Positions 53,160 to 61,014 of a stretch of 64,000 nt of DNA are shown one piece after another (position 1 is the stretch's first letter; the number at the start of each line of letters is the position of its first letter). A program made the position numbers and the translations under genes. Under the pieces are notes generated by a model. That model worked only from the letters and a program-made list of their open reading frames with translations, did no database searches and was not told the origin of the DNA. This DNA is from Roseiflexaceae bacterium (GTDB lineage Bacteria; Chloroflexota; Chloroflexia; Chloroflexales; Roseiflexaceae). Where the stretch lies: positions 86,853 through 150,852 of the forward strand of contig CANJHS010000002.1 in assembly GCA_947474225.1 (NCBI GenBank), in the 5' to 3' direction.

Positions 53160-53858
53160 TTACTTACTGTAGAGCGTTGTCATTTCGGTGGCTCGTGTGG
53201 CGAGTGTTGACGTGACCCAGGCTGCTAATTCGGGATGTTCGTAGGTTGCTGTGGAGTTGATTTGCTCGAGAATTTGAGAATGATGCATCATCAACTGACG
53301 CAGTTCATCTCTGCTGGTTGCGTTACCAGCTGATGGTGGTGTGACCACTTGAGCGTCGGGGTACCACTTGGTTTGGAGTGCCTGTATAGCCGTAATCTGT
53401 GCACTCCGTGTTGCAGCAATGGTTTTCGCTGCACTTTCTTTCGCGCCGATAGCGGTGGCACTGAGTTGTTCGTTTTGGAGGATCACGATAACATGCTGGA
53501 GAATGCGTGTATCACCAGTTTGCGACTGATACGCTCCCCCGTGCATCATGCCACGTTCACCAGCCCCCCCCATCATTCCTTGGGTGTCTTGATCGAGACC
53601 ATTCATCATCCCTCGGCCACTACGCCCGTCCATCATGCCATTTTGCGAGCGCCGACCTTGCTTCATGTCGTGGCCATTCATCCCAAACCATCCACCCATG
53701 CTCCTGGCGCCCATCATGCCGGCAGGACGCCCAGGGAGTGTCACCAGACCACTCGCTGAGGCCACCCGCAAGGCACCCATTGTGATGCCACCTGCGAGTA
53801 CTAACGTTGCACCAGTAATTCCGATGATTCGAACCCAATCACGCTTCTTGTTTGTCAT
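53160..53858 (-). CDS. Met/Gly-rich exported protein, possible metal binding
   Basis: A 232-aa protein with one N-terminal hydrophobic segment (IIGITGATLVLAGGITMGAL at 11-30), acting as signal or anchor. Residues about 45-110 are a low-complexity run of Met, Gly, Arg and His with repeats like GMM.G, MMGARSMGG and GMMHGG. The C-terminal half is helical (about 115-230) with MMHHSQILEQI near 190 and EHPELAAWVTS, faintly like DUF305/CopM-type copper proteins. The start has GAGGAA upstream. It is paired with a small membrane protein gene 20 bp upstream. Metal binding is inference. Confidence 0.65.
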   Translation of the reverse strand: MTNKKRDWVRIIGITGATLVLAGGITMGALRVASASGLVTLPGRPAGMMGARSMGGWFGMNGHDMKQGRRSQNGMMDGRSGRGMMNGLDQDTQGMMGGAGERGMMHGGAYQSQTGDTRILQHVIVILQNEQLSATAIGAKESAAKTIAATRSAQITAIQALQTKWYPDAQVVTPPSAGNATSRDELRQLMMHHSQILEQINSTATYEHPELAAWVTSTLATRATEMTTLYSK

Positions 53859-53878
53859 AGATTCCTCTTTTGTTGTAG

Positions 53879-54070
53879 TTAGGCTTCGACTGCGGGTACT
53901 GCGGAAGACTGTTCGACCGGTGCAACTGCTGGTGCAGCTGGTACGACGACTGGTCTGCGTAGCCGGTCCACGAGCCTGATGAGCGCCCAGATTGCGAGCA
54001 ATATGAAACCAATACGTACTGCCCCGGATGCAATCATGAGGGTGGCGAACAGGAATGTTGTTGCGGTCAT
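53879..54070 (-). CDS. Small membrane protein
   Basis: A 63-aa protein with AAGGAG before the ATG at 54070. One or two hydrophobic helices (about 4-36) are followed by a basic turn (RLVDRLRRP) and an Ala/Pro/Val tail. It has no known family. It is the first gene of a two-gene unit with the Met-rich protein. A promoter is seen upstream. Confidence 0.6.
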   Translation of the reverse strand: MTATTFLFATLMIASGAVRIGFILLAIWALIRLVDRLRRPVVVPAAPAVAPVEQSSAVPAVEA

Positions 54071-54103
54071 GGAAATCTCCTTCTTGAACTCTCCGACACC
54101 ACT

Positions 54104-54131
54104 ACTATAAACTTGACACATCAACGTACAA
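54104..54131 (-). promoter_or_regulatory. Candidate promoter of the small membrane protein unit
   Basis: On the minus strand, TTGTAC (54131-54126) and TATAGT (54109-54104) with a 16-bp spacer, 34 bp before the ATG at 54070. Confidence 0.45.
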
Positions 54132-54203
54132 TGTGCAGTGTGGTCAAGATTTGCTCAAGGAATATTCGTCTACTCATCCCACATTCACCCTCTGAGGAAC
54201 CGC

Positions 54204-55220
54204 ATGAAACATCCCTACAGCGACATCGCACACTGCGATGCCACCGCGTTCTTTGCCACCAGTGAACCTACGGACGAATGTGAGATACACGCACAGGCAC
54301 GTGTCACCGTTGCCGCACTGCAACAAACCTTGCATGCGCTGACTGATTCAGGCATTGAAAACGCCGTTCCGATGGCATTATTGCTGTATGTACAGAGTAA
54401 AGAACTTCAGACGCTCCAATATTTCTTTCCCATCATTACTCAATTACGGGGACAACGCAGGCAACGCTGGCTGCATTGGTTTGCTCAACTTCTAATACAC
54501 ACGCCCATTGATATCGCGTTCATTCGTAACGACAGACACCCCGCACCACTCGCATTACGGTGTATGGTGGTCGGTCAGTTGGTGTCGTGCTTTGTTGATC
54601 GTCCCGATGTGCTCGCAGCCTTTGTGACGACAGCACCGTCGTTTTGGCTGTGTGCGGATGAGCGCTCGTATCAGCGTGTGGGCGGAATCGGTGGGGGCTG
54701 TTATGTCGACACGGAACATCGGATATTGCTGATTGCTGATCGTCTGTTTGAAGGGTATCGTGCGGCAATACCGGGCGTCTGTCCGTTGTTACATGAACTC
54801 GGCCATATGCTCGATGGCACGAATCGACGATTGCGTGCCGAGGTGTTTTGCCGAGGAGACTTCCCGTTGATGACACGAGCACACCAAAGTGCCTGGCGTC
54901 GCGCCAAACGAGATGAAGTGCAGCAGTATGAGCAATACCGAACGAACAGTGCGATAATCGGTCGCGCACCCCTTGGGCATCCATATGTTTTTCAGACTGA
55001 CGGGGAATTTTTGGCTGGGTATTGGGAAATGTTCTGGCGCAATCCGAATGCATTCGCTCGCACCGCGCCTGAACTCTACCTCGCACTCACTCAGTACGTG
55101 AATCATGACCCACGTGCCTACACTACAGATTACCGAGGGTATGTGGAAGGGAACGCTGCATTCTATGCACGAGGTGAGCGGGCCTGGCCGAGGGATATCC
55201 GCATCGATGAAAGTCTTTAA
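54204..55220 (+). CDS. MtfA-like zinc metallopeptidase candidate
   Basis: A 338-aa protein. HELGH at 197-201 fits HExxH, and the following HMLDG matches the HxLDG found after the motif in MtfA (family M90). Later GEFLAGYWEMFWRN near 268-281 and PELYLALTQY near 290 correspond to MtfA's EFFAVxSExFF and ALYxxLxxxY, giving a third-ligand Glu. The N-terminal 190 residues are not like MtfA. No signal peptide is visible. The ATG at 54204 has GAGGAA upstream. The substrate is unknown. Confidence 0.6.
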   Translation: MKHPYSDIAHCDATAFFATSEPTDECEIHAQARVTVAALQQTLHALTDSGIENAVPMALLLYVQSKELQTLQYFFPIITQLRGQRRQRWLHWFAQLLIHTPIDIAFIRNDRHPAPLALRCMVVGQLVSCFVDRPDVLAAFVTTAPSFWLCADERSYQRVGGIGGGCYVDTEHRILLIADRLFEGYRAAIPGVCPLLHELGHMLDGTNRRLRAEVFCRGDFPLMTRAHQSAWRRAKRDEVQQYEQYRTNSAIIGRAPLGHPYVFQTDGEFLAGYWEMFWRNPNAFARTAPELYLALTQYVNHDPRAYTTDYRGYVEGNAAFYARGERAWPRDIRIDESL

Positions 55221-55297
55221 GTATGCGAAAGCCAGCACCGTGCGCTTCTGTAGATAGCAGAGTGTATGCTGGCACCCGTTCTGCCATTCCGACGCAG

Positions 55298-55327
55298 ACA
55301 CCCGCACTGCATACGCAGTGCGGGTGT
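55298..55327. terminator. Bidirectional hairpin terminator
   Basis: ACACCCGCACTGC pairs perfectly with GCAGTGCGGGTGT around ATAC. The tail on the plus strand is TGTATTC. It lies between convergent stops at 55220 and 55377. Confidence 0.75.
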
Positions 55328-55376
55328 TGTATTCATCGTATATGTATACACAACAAATCATGTCCGCGTGCCCAGT

Positions 55377-56573
55377 TTAGTCTACCGAATCACGTGGCAG
55401 GGTAATCGTAAATGTTGCACCGGTACCGAGACCATCGCTATGGACGGTCAGTGTACCACCGTGTGCTTCACAGATTGCGCGGGAAATCGTCAAGCCTACA
55501 CCACTCCCGCCAGTGGTGCGAGCGCGAGACGGATCAACACGATAGAACCGTTCAAATATGTGGGGGAGATGTGCCGGATCGATACCAATCCCAGAGTCGG
55601 TAACTGTGCACCAGACAGCGTTCGCATCACGTCCCGTCGCTACCTTGATGACAGAATGAGGTGCCGACGCCCGTAGTGCATTGGTAAGCACGTTGAGTAC
55701 GACTTGCACGATGCGATCAGCATCCGCACTCAGCGGTTCTTCAGCATGTTGATGCGAAACTTCCACGGCTACATGCGCTTCAGACGTTTTACCGTCGAGT
55801 AATGCAACTGCTCGACCTACCAAATCATGCATATCGACTCGTGCAGGGTAGAGTGTCAAAGTGCCAGCTTCTGCGCGCGATAACGCCTGAAGGTCATCGA
55901 CAAGCCGTTGCATCCGAGCGGCTTCATCACGAATGATGGCATAAGTTTTTTCGTTCGAAACCACGACGCCGTCAATCAGACCCTCAGCGTATCCACCGAT
56001 AGACGCCAGTGGAGTACGTAGTTCGTGCGCTACATCACCGATGAGCGCAGCACGCCGTTGTTCGGCATCTTTGAGTGCGGATGCCATGTGATTGAACTGC
56101 ACAGCCAACGCCTGGATTTCGTCTGTCCCGGATTGGATTTCGAAATGTTGAAAATTCCCGCCTGCAATCCGCCGACTCGCCGTAATCAGACGGCCTATCG
56201 GCTGCGCAATGACCCGTGCCACAGTGATGCTCACAATGATGGCAACGATGGTAGAAAGTGCTCCAGAAATGACAATGGCCAGCAAGACGGCATTGCGGTA
56301 AATGTTTTCGAAGTGATGCAGATCATTCGATTCTGCAGGCATCATCGTGATTCCTGATTCGGGGAATGGTTTCACTCCATCATGGGGGTCGTTTTTCACC
56401 AGCTGTTCGTCGCCATCTGATGCGACACCTGCCCGATAACTCGCAGCTTCGTCGCGTAGGAGTCGATCGTGCACACGTGGTGTGATCAGCATCACCGACC
56501 CCATGAACAGGATCATAGTGAGAAGTATGACGAGGAGATGTGATCGGAGGATCCGAATCCGCAGAGAGTTCAT
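55377..56573 (-). CDS. Sensor histidine kinase
   Basis: A 398-aa membrane kinase. Two membrane segments (about 12-30 and 95-118) enclose a small outer domain. HAMP (about 118-170) and HisKA with the phosphorylated His183 (VAHELRTPLAS) follow. The ATPase has N in VLNVLTNALRAS, DSGIGID and GGSGVGLTISRA. It starts at the ATG overlapping the regulator's stop (ATGA), with GGAG before it. Its partner is the OmpR-type regulator encoded just upstream. The signal is unknown; the outer domain is only about 65 residues. Confidence 0.92.
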   Translation of the reverse strand: MNSLRIRILRSHLLVILLTMILFMGSVMLITPRVHDRLLRDEAASYRAGVASDGDEQLVKNDPHDGVKPFPESGITMMPAESNDLHHFENIYRNAVLLAIVISGALSTIVAIIVSITVARVIAQPIGRLITASRRIAGGNFQHFEIQSGTDEIQALAVQFNHMASALKDAEQRRAALIGDVAHELRTPLASIGGYAEGLIDGVVVSNEKTYAIIRDEAARMQRLVDDLQALSRAEAGTLTLYPARVDMHDLVGRAVALLDGKTSEAHVAVEVSHQHAEEPLSADADRIVQVVLNVLTNALRASAPHSVIKVATGRDANAVWCTVTDSGIGIDPAHLPHIFERFYRVDPSRARTTGGSGVGLTISRAICEAHGGTLTVHSDGLGTGATFTITLPRDSVD

Positions 56574-57253
56574 GAGGATCTCCAACGATAGCCAGCACCA
56601 CGGACAGTTTCGATATAGCGCAGACTCCCGCTGTCTTCGTGGAGTTTACGCCGGGCATTGGCGATATGGACGTCAACCACATGGTCATCGCCATAATAAT
56701 TGGTACCCCACACATGCTCGAGCAATTGCATTCTGCTGAACAAACGACCAGGCGCACTTGCGAGCATCGCGATGAGTTTATATTCGGTAGCAGTAACTGA
56801 AAGTATTTCGTCGCCTATCCGAATACTTTGTCCATCGAGGTCAATGACCAATTCATCGAAACGCAGCAGCTTAGCCTGCGATGGCGCATTGCCACGCGGT
56901 CGACGTAAGCAGGCACGCACACGTGCAACCAATTCACGTGGAGAAAAAGGTTTGGTGAGATAATCATCGGCACCTACCTCCAAACCTACCACACGATCCA
57001 CTTCATCCGCCTTGGCAGTCAACATGATGATGTAGACGTCAGATGTACTGCGAATACGCCGGCAGACTTCAATGCCATCGATAAAGGGAATCATCAAATC
57101 GAGAATTATGACATCGATTGAATGAGCCGCATGGATTTCTAGTGCCACCTTACCATCAGCGGCTTCGAGCACCGTGTAATGTTCTTTTTCGAGATATGCA
57201 CGAATCAAATCGCGGAGTGGTTTTTCGTCTTCGACGATGAGCACAGTGGGCAT
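56570..57253 (-). CDS. OmpR-family response regulator
   Basis: A 227-aa regulator. In the receiver, acidic residues are at 8-10, the phosphorylated Asp52 lies in VIILDLMIP, and the Lys in LTKPFSP is near 101. The DNA-binding winged helix (about 130-225) has VTATEYKLIAMLAS and VDVHIANARRKL. It is coupled to the kinase by ATGA and follows the M61 peptidase gene by 3 bp. The targets may include its own operon promoter with the palindrome at 60937-60950, which is inference. Confidence 0.93.
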   Translation of the reverse strand: MPTVLIVEDEKPLRDLIRAYLEKEHYTVLEAADGKVALEIHAAHSIDVIILDLMIPFIDGIEVCRRIRSTSDVYIIMLTAKADEVDRVVGLEVGADDYLTKPFSPRELVARVRACLRRPRGNAPSQAKLLRFDELVIDLDGQSIRIGDEILSVTATEYKLIAMLASAPGRLFSRMQLLEHVWGTNYYGDDHVVDVHIANARRKLHEDSGSLRYIETVRGAGYRWRSS

Positions 57254-57256
57254 TGT

Positions 57257-59029
57257 TCATTCATCCTTTGTGGTGCGAGGAAGGTTTAACCAATGCGCAT
57301 AGTTCAAGGCTTGTAGATCGGTCGGGTGCGAAACGGAGCACAACAACAAGCCGTCCAGCGGTGCTGATTCAAGACACAACGAGAGAGTGCGAATTTCATC
57401 GCGACGAAAGGTATGCACGGTCACCTGCGTGCCGGGGGCGTATTCGTTCATACGTGCCTTCCAGCGCGACACATCTATACAACTCCCATCAAGGGCCAAA
57501 AGTTCATCGAACGGCGCAATTCCTGCCGCTTGAGCGACACTCCCACTACGGACCGAAGTAACGATGCACCGTTGCTGTTCTTGCCGCAGAGTCACCCCAA
57601 TGCTACAGCGCGGGTCGTCCCCCAGGAACCATTCTTCTCGCAATCCAATCGTTGCACATGCTTCCGCATAATCGAGTGGATCAGCAGAATCTATCAGGAG
57701 CGTAAACAATGCGTCTACTGCAGCTCGCTGCCCGCCGACCATCTCGGCAACGAGCGCCTGCATGGTGTCGTCTTCGGGGATACCGGGCAACGTAAGCGGA
57801 TATCGTTGTTCAAGCAGTCGCATGACATCATCGAGACTCCGTTGCCCGTCCGACCAACGGCGAATCGCCATGTCCAGCAGAAATGCAGCCACAGCACCTT
57901 TGATGTAGTAGGAGACCGACACGTTCGGACTGTTTTCGTCTGGACGATAGTACCGAATCCAGGCATCAAACGACGCTTCGCTGAGGCTTTGCACGGTACT
58001 TCCTGGATTCCGATGAACGGTGCGCAAATCTTCACACAGGAGCTCGAGGTAGCGTGTAGGGCTGATGATTCCCGCTCGACACATAATGAGGTTATCGTAA
58101 TAGGATGTCACGCCTTCGGCCAACCAGAGCATCCGTGTGTAGGTTTCTTTGCCATAGTCAAACGGTCCAAGCGGCGCAGGGCGGATTCGCTTGACATTCC
58201 ATGTATGGTAAAACTCGTGCGTTATCAGACCGAGAACCTTTTCGTAATCCCGAGTGCGCGCAAAGCCCCAGCGATCAACAAGGCAAACAGTACTATTGCA
58301 GTGCTCGAGTCCGCCATATGCACCATCGGCGAGATGCAAGATGAAGGTGTACCGTGAGTAGGGGATTTGGGCAAAATGTACCTGGACTGCACGTGTGCAC
58401 CGTTCGATATCTCGGACAAGCGCAGGCCAATCTTCGTTGCCCGTACCCCAAATGACCACTTCATGCGGTATACCTTGGATGTCGAACTGCGCCATTCGAT
58501 GGTCGCCAATTTCAAACGGAGCATCATACAAGGCATCGTAGGACGCGGCGTAGTATTCCCATCGTTTCAATCCATCAGGAAGTGTGCTGACACTGCTGGC
58601 ATCGAGTTGAGTTGCGACATGCCAATGTGCGGGAGCATCAACACGAATGGGAAGGACAGCGGTATAGTCATCGAGTTGCATCACAACCGCTGCCGGGTTG
58701 AAAAAGGCATGCGTGTCGTCGACATGATTGGTCCGCACCGTCAAGTCGTATGCATAGACACGATACGAGAGTTGCACCACAGCATCAGGAACGCCCGCAA
58801 TAGCCCAACTCCGCTTGTCGATTTTGGTTGCTGGTATGGGGGCTCCGTTCACCAAGACAACCACATCGCGGACATGACGTGCATACTCGCGAACCATGTA
58901 TGAACCTGGCGTCCACACCGGCATTCGAAATATTGCTCCACCGGACTGCACACGACAATCAATGATCACATCGATGAGGTGTGCATTCGGGGTCGTAATC
59001 CTGATGGTAATGTGCTGGTCTGTGTTCAT
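57257..59029 (-). CDS. M61-family metallopeptidase with PDZ domain
   Basis: A 590-aa peptidase. The N-terminal beta domain (about 1-180) contains MPVWTPGSYMVREYARHV near 36. The zinc site is HEFYH at 271-275 followed by TWNVKRIRP, and a downstream Glu in WLAEGVTSYYDNL near 305 is the third ligand. GAYGGLEHCNS near 237 is a family mark. A PDZ domain (about 465-570) ends it. Members are aminopeptidases that prefer glycine-containing peptides. No signal peptide is seen. It overlaps the upstream 629-aa gene by 4 bp. Confidence 0.9.
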   Translation of the reverse strand: MNTDQHITIRITTPNAHLIDVIIDCRVQSGGAIFRMPVWTPGSYMVREYARHVRDVVVLVNGAPIPATKIDKRSWAIAGVPDAVVQLSYRVYAYDLTVRTNHVDDTHAFFNPAAVVMQLDDYTAVLPIRVDAPAHWHVATQLDASSVSTLPDGLKRWEYYAASYDALYDAPFEIGDHRMAQFDIQGIPHEVVIWGTGNEDWPALVRDIERCTRAVQVHFAQIPYSRYTFILHLADGAYGGLEHCNSTVCLVDRWGFARTRDYEKVLGLITHEFYHTWNVKRIRPAPLGPFDYGKETYTRMLWLAEGVTSYYDNLIMCRAGIISPTRYLELLCEDLRTVHRNPGSTVQSLSEASFDAWIRYYRPDENSPNVSVSYYIKGAVAAFLLDMAIRRWSDGQRSLDDVMRLLEQRYPLTLPGIPEDDTMQALVAEMVGGQRAAVDALFTLLIDSADPLDYAEACATIGLREEWFLGDDPRCSIGVTLRQEQQRCIVTSVRSGSVAQAAGIAPFDELLALDGSCIDVSRWKARMNEYAPGTQVTVHTFRRDEIRTLSLCLESAPLDGLLLCSVSHPTDLQALNYAHWLNLPRTTKDE

Positions 59030-60915
59030 GCGGTGTATGGTGCAAACAGGTGTACGACCAAGGCAGTCATCTCGTGAGGGTACTGATGCGCCCGTACCAG
59101 CAGGCGTAAGACTTCTTCGGCTTGCGTATGCGCCTCATAGAGTGCTTGTGCAACAAGTAATAAGCGTGGCGCTTCGGATTTGTAAAAATCACGCAAAGCA
59201 CTGAGCAGACTGCGGGCATTCCGCGGTGCAATAGCATTGGCATGTCGTGGATAGTAGAAAAAGACATACTCGTCGAGGATTGCATAATTCATTGAATCCA
59301 GTGCCCGCGTATAATACCGCGCCATGAATTGGGCGAAGCCACGAACAAATTGGAGCTTGCGACGGATGGTTTCCTTGGACAAATTTTCCGTTTCGAGTCG
59401 TGCACCGTAGCGTCTCAGGAACGATTCGCTTTCACGCAAGGCGGTTTCAACCGCAAACAATGCTTCGCCACCAGTGGCAAAGACATCGTCGTCATTCAAG
59501 GTCGAAATATCTTCTGGTGACTCGACGGCTTGTGCAGCAGCAAATTCTGCAATTTGGAAGGCTGCGTAGCTTTGGCCTCCATCAGTGGGGTCGAGCGAAG
59601 GCAATTCAGTGGTCGGCCGTAACGTCTGCATAAATGACGGAGACGTCGGCAGCAGCCGTTGGAGCGCAACAGTGAGGACCGCATTGTAGTCTTCATCTGA
59701 TTCGGCGCGCACCATCAGTCGCCGTTCGAGCGGTCGCATGCTTCGTAACAAGCTCGATGACCATGCTTCGAGCGCAGGATGCCGATTGGCAAACAGCATT
59801 GCAAAGGTGTCGTCGTCTAGCTCTTCGCCATTGATTTCTTCAGCATCGAACAGACTATCTTCGCCGTCGTCGTCGTCATATTCGGAGTGTAACGCGGACG
59901 TGTAACTGTCATCGCTCTGGTCGACAGCAGAATACGGATGATCTGCAGGATCGTCGTCTCCCTCATCCTGGCCCATGCTGACATCATAGAGTCCCTTTGA
60001 GAGTGACTCATCGATACGACTCGAAAAATCCAGACGCATGTCGACCGCAGGCACATTTACCCGGCTACTCATTGATTCATCATCGCTGGTATCAATGGCA
60101 AGTCGTACCGCAGAAAAACGCTGTGCCATGCCGTCCCAGATACCGCGTTCGACATCTGCGGCACGACGGAGGCGCATTGATTGCTGGAGCGCAGCAATGT
60201 CACGTTTGATATCTTTGCCTACGGCATCAGCAAAACGCGAATCCTGCAGCGCCAAGTCATACAATTGTTGCCATGGCTTCCACGGATACCCGGTGCGCCA
60301 TGGGGCGAGTGCAACAGTCGTAAAGTACGCTGCAGTCGCACGTGCAAGAGAAAATTCAGCCTTCGGGATTTTTTTCAATGCAGACAGGATTGCATACTCG
60401 GCGGTTTGGCTGGCTTCGAGATGCACATCTTCGGCGCGCTCTACGCGCAAACTAAAGGTATTCAGAGCGTGAGGGTCAATGGTAACGATGACATGGTCAC
60501 CAATTTTGACACCATTTGCGTGCATCCAGCCGTGCAGCGGATATGCGTTTGTTTGGTCATTCCGGGCTAATTGTTGTTGGCCATGGTAGATTGTTGGCAC
60601 TTTCGCACTATACGGAGTGAACCAATCGAGCAAGAGGTAATCGCCTTTGATTGCGGCAGCATCAGGAATTATTCGAAAACTCAGGCCTGATAAGACCATC
60701 CGCAGTGGTATGTATGTACCGGACGACAAGAGCACCCAATGTGCGTTGTGGTATGTTGATTTGATGCGTTCTACTGATTGCCTCGACGGTGCACTTCCAG
60801 CTACATCTCGTCGTGCATGGACGGCAGCAGTGAGTTCGGCGAGAGAAATAGGCTCGGTCACAATGTGCGCCAGGTCAGAGAGGACTGAAAATATTGATGG
60901 TTTGGATGTTGGCAT
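59026..60915 (-). CDS. Large protein of unknown function with winged-helix-like start and acidic linker
   Basis: A 629-aa protein. Residues about 1-60 look like a winged helix (VLSDLAHIVTEPISLAELTAAV). A beta-rich domain follows (about 60-170), then helices. A strongly acidic stretch of about 70 residues (about 320-385) is rich in Asp, Glu and Ser. The C-terminal part (about 500-629) is helical and starts like the core-binding domain of tyrosine recombinases (LSKETIRRKLQFVRGFAQFM), but no catalytic recombinase residues follow. It is the first gene of the M61/two-component operon. No family is recognised; likely restricted to this lineage. Confidence 0.75.
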   Translation of the reverse strand: MPTSKPSIFSVLSDLAHIVTEPISLAELTAAVHARRDVAGSAPSRQSVERIKSTYHNAHWVLLSSGTYIPLRMVLSGLSFRIIPDAAAIKGDYLLLDWFTPYSAKVPTIYHGQQQLARNDQTNAYPLHGWMHANGVKIGDHVIVTIDPHALNTFSLRVERAEDVHLEASQTAEYAILSALKKIPKAEFSLARATAAYFTTVALAPWRTGYPWKPWQQLYDLALQDSRFADAVGKDIKRDIAALQQSMRLRRAADVERGIWDGMAQRFSAVRLAIDTSDDESMSSRVNVPAVDMRLDFSSRIDESLSKGLYDVSMGQDEGDDDPADHPYSAVDQSDDSYTSALHSEYDDDDGEDSLFDAEEINGEELDDDTFAMLFANRHPALEAWSSSLLRSMRPLERRLMVRAESDEDYNAVLTVALQRLLPTSPSFMQTLRPTTELPSLDPTDGGQSYAAFQIAEFAAAQAVESPEDISTLNDDDVFATGGEALFAVETALRESESFLRRYGARLETENLSKETIRRKLQFVRGFAQFMARYYTRALDSMNYAILDEYVFFYYPRHANAIAPRNARSLLSALRDFYKSEAPRLLLVAQALYEAHTQAEEVLRLLVRAHQYPHEMTALVVHLFAPYTA

Positions 60916-60936
60916 GGTAGTTCCTCTCGCGCTATG

Positions 60937-60950
60937 GAACCACGTGGTTC
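60937..60950. promoter_or_regulatory. Perfect palindrome at the start of the four-gene operon
   Basis: GAACCACGTGGTTC is a perfect 14-bp palindrome lying between the TATAAT box (60963-60958 on the minus strand) and the start codon at 60915, at the expected transcription start. This position suits a repressor dimer. Confidence 0.55.
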
Positions 60951-60957
60951 TGATGCG

Positions 60958-60963
60958 ATTATA
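60958..60963 (-). promoter_or_regulatory. -10 box of the four-gene operon
   Basis: TATAAT on the minus strand, 43 bases before the ATG at 60915. The expected -35 hexamer 17 bp further is poor (CGTTCA), which would fit activator dependence. Confidence 0.5.
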
Positions 60964-61014
60964 CCATGCTACCCCACTCCTGAACGGACGCAGAAGTGGG
61001 GTGAAAGAGCGCAG

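Noticed and set aside
59026..60915. Tyrosine recombinase assignment for the 629-aa protein
   Set aside because: Only a core-binding-like helical stretch is seen near its C-terminus; no Arg...His-x-x-Arg...Tyr catalytic set follows.
60971..61002. ACCCCACT / AGTGGGGT hairpin as terminator of the E1 gene
   Set aside because: Only 8 bp with a 16-nt loop and no T-run, and it overlaps the probable -35 region of the next operon. Too weak to list as a terminator.
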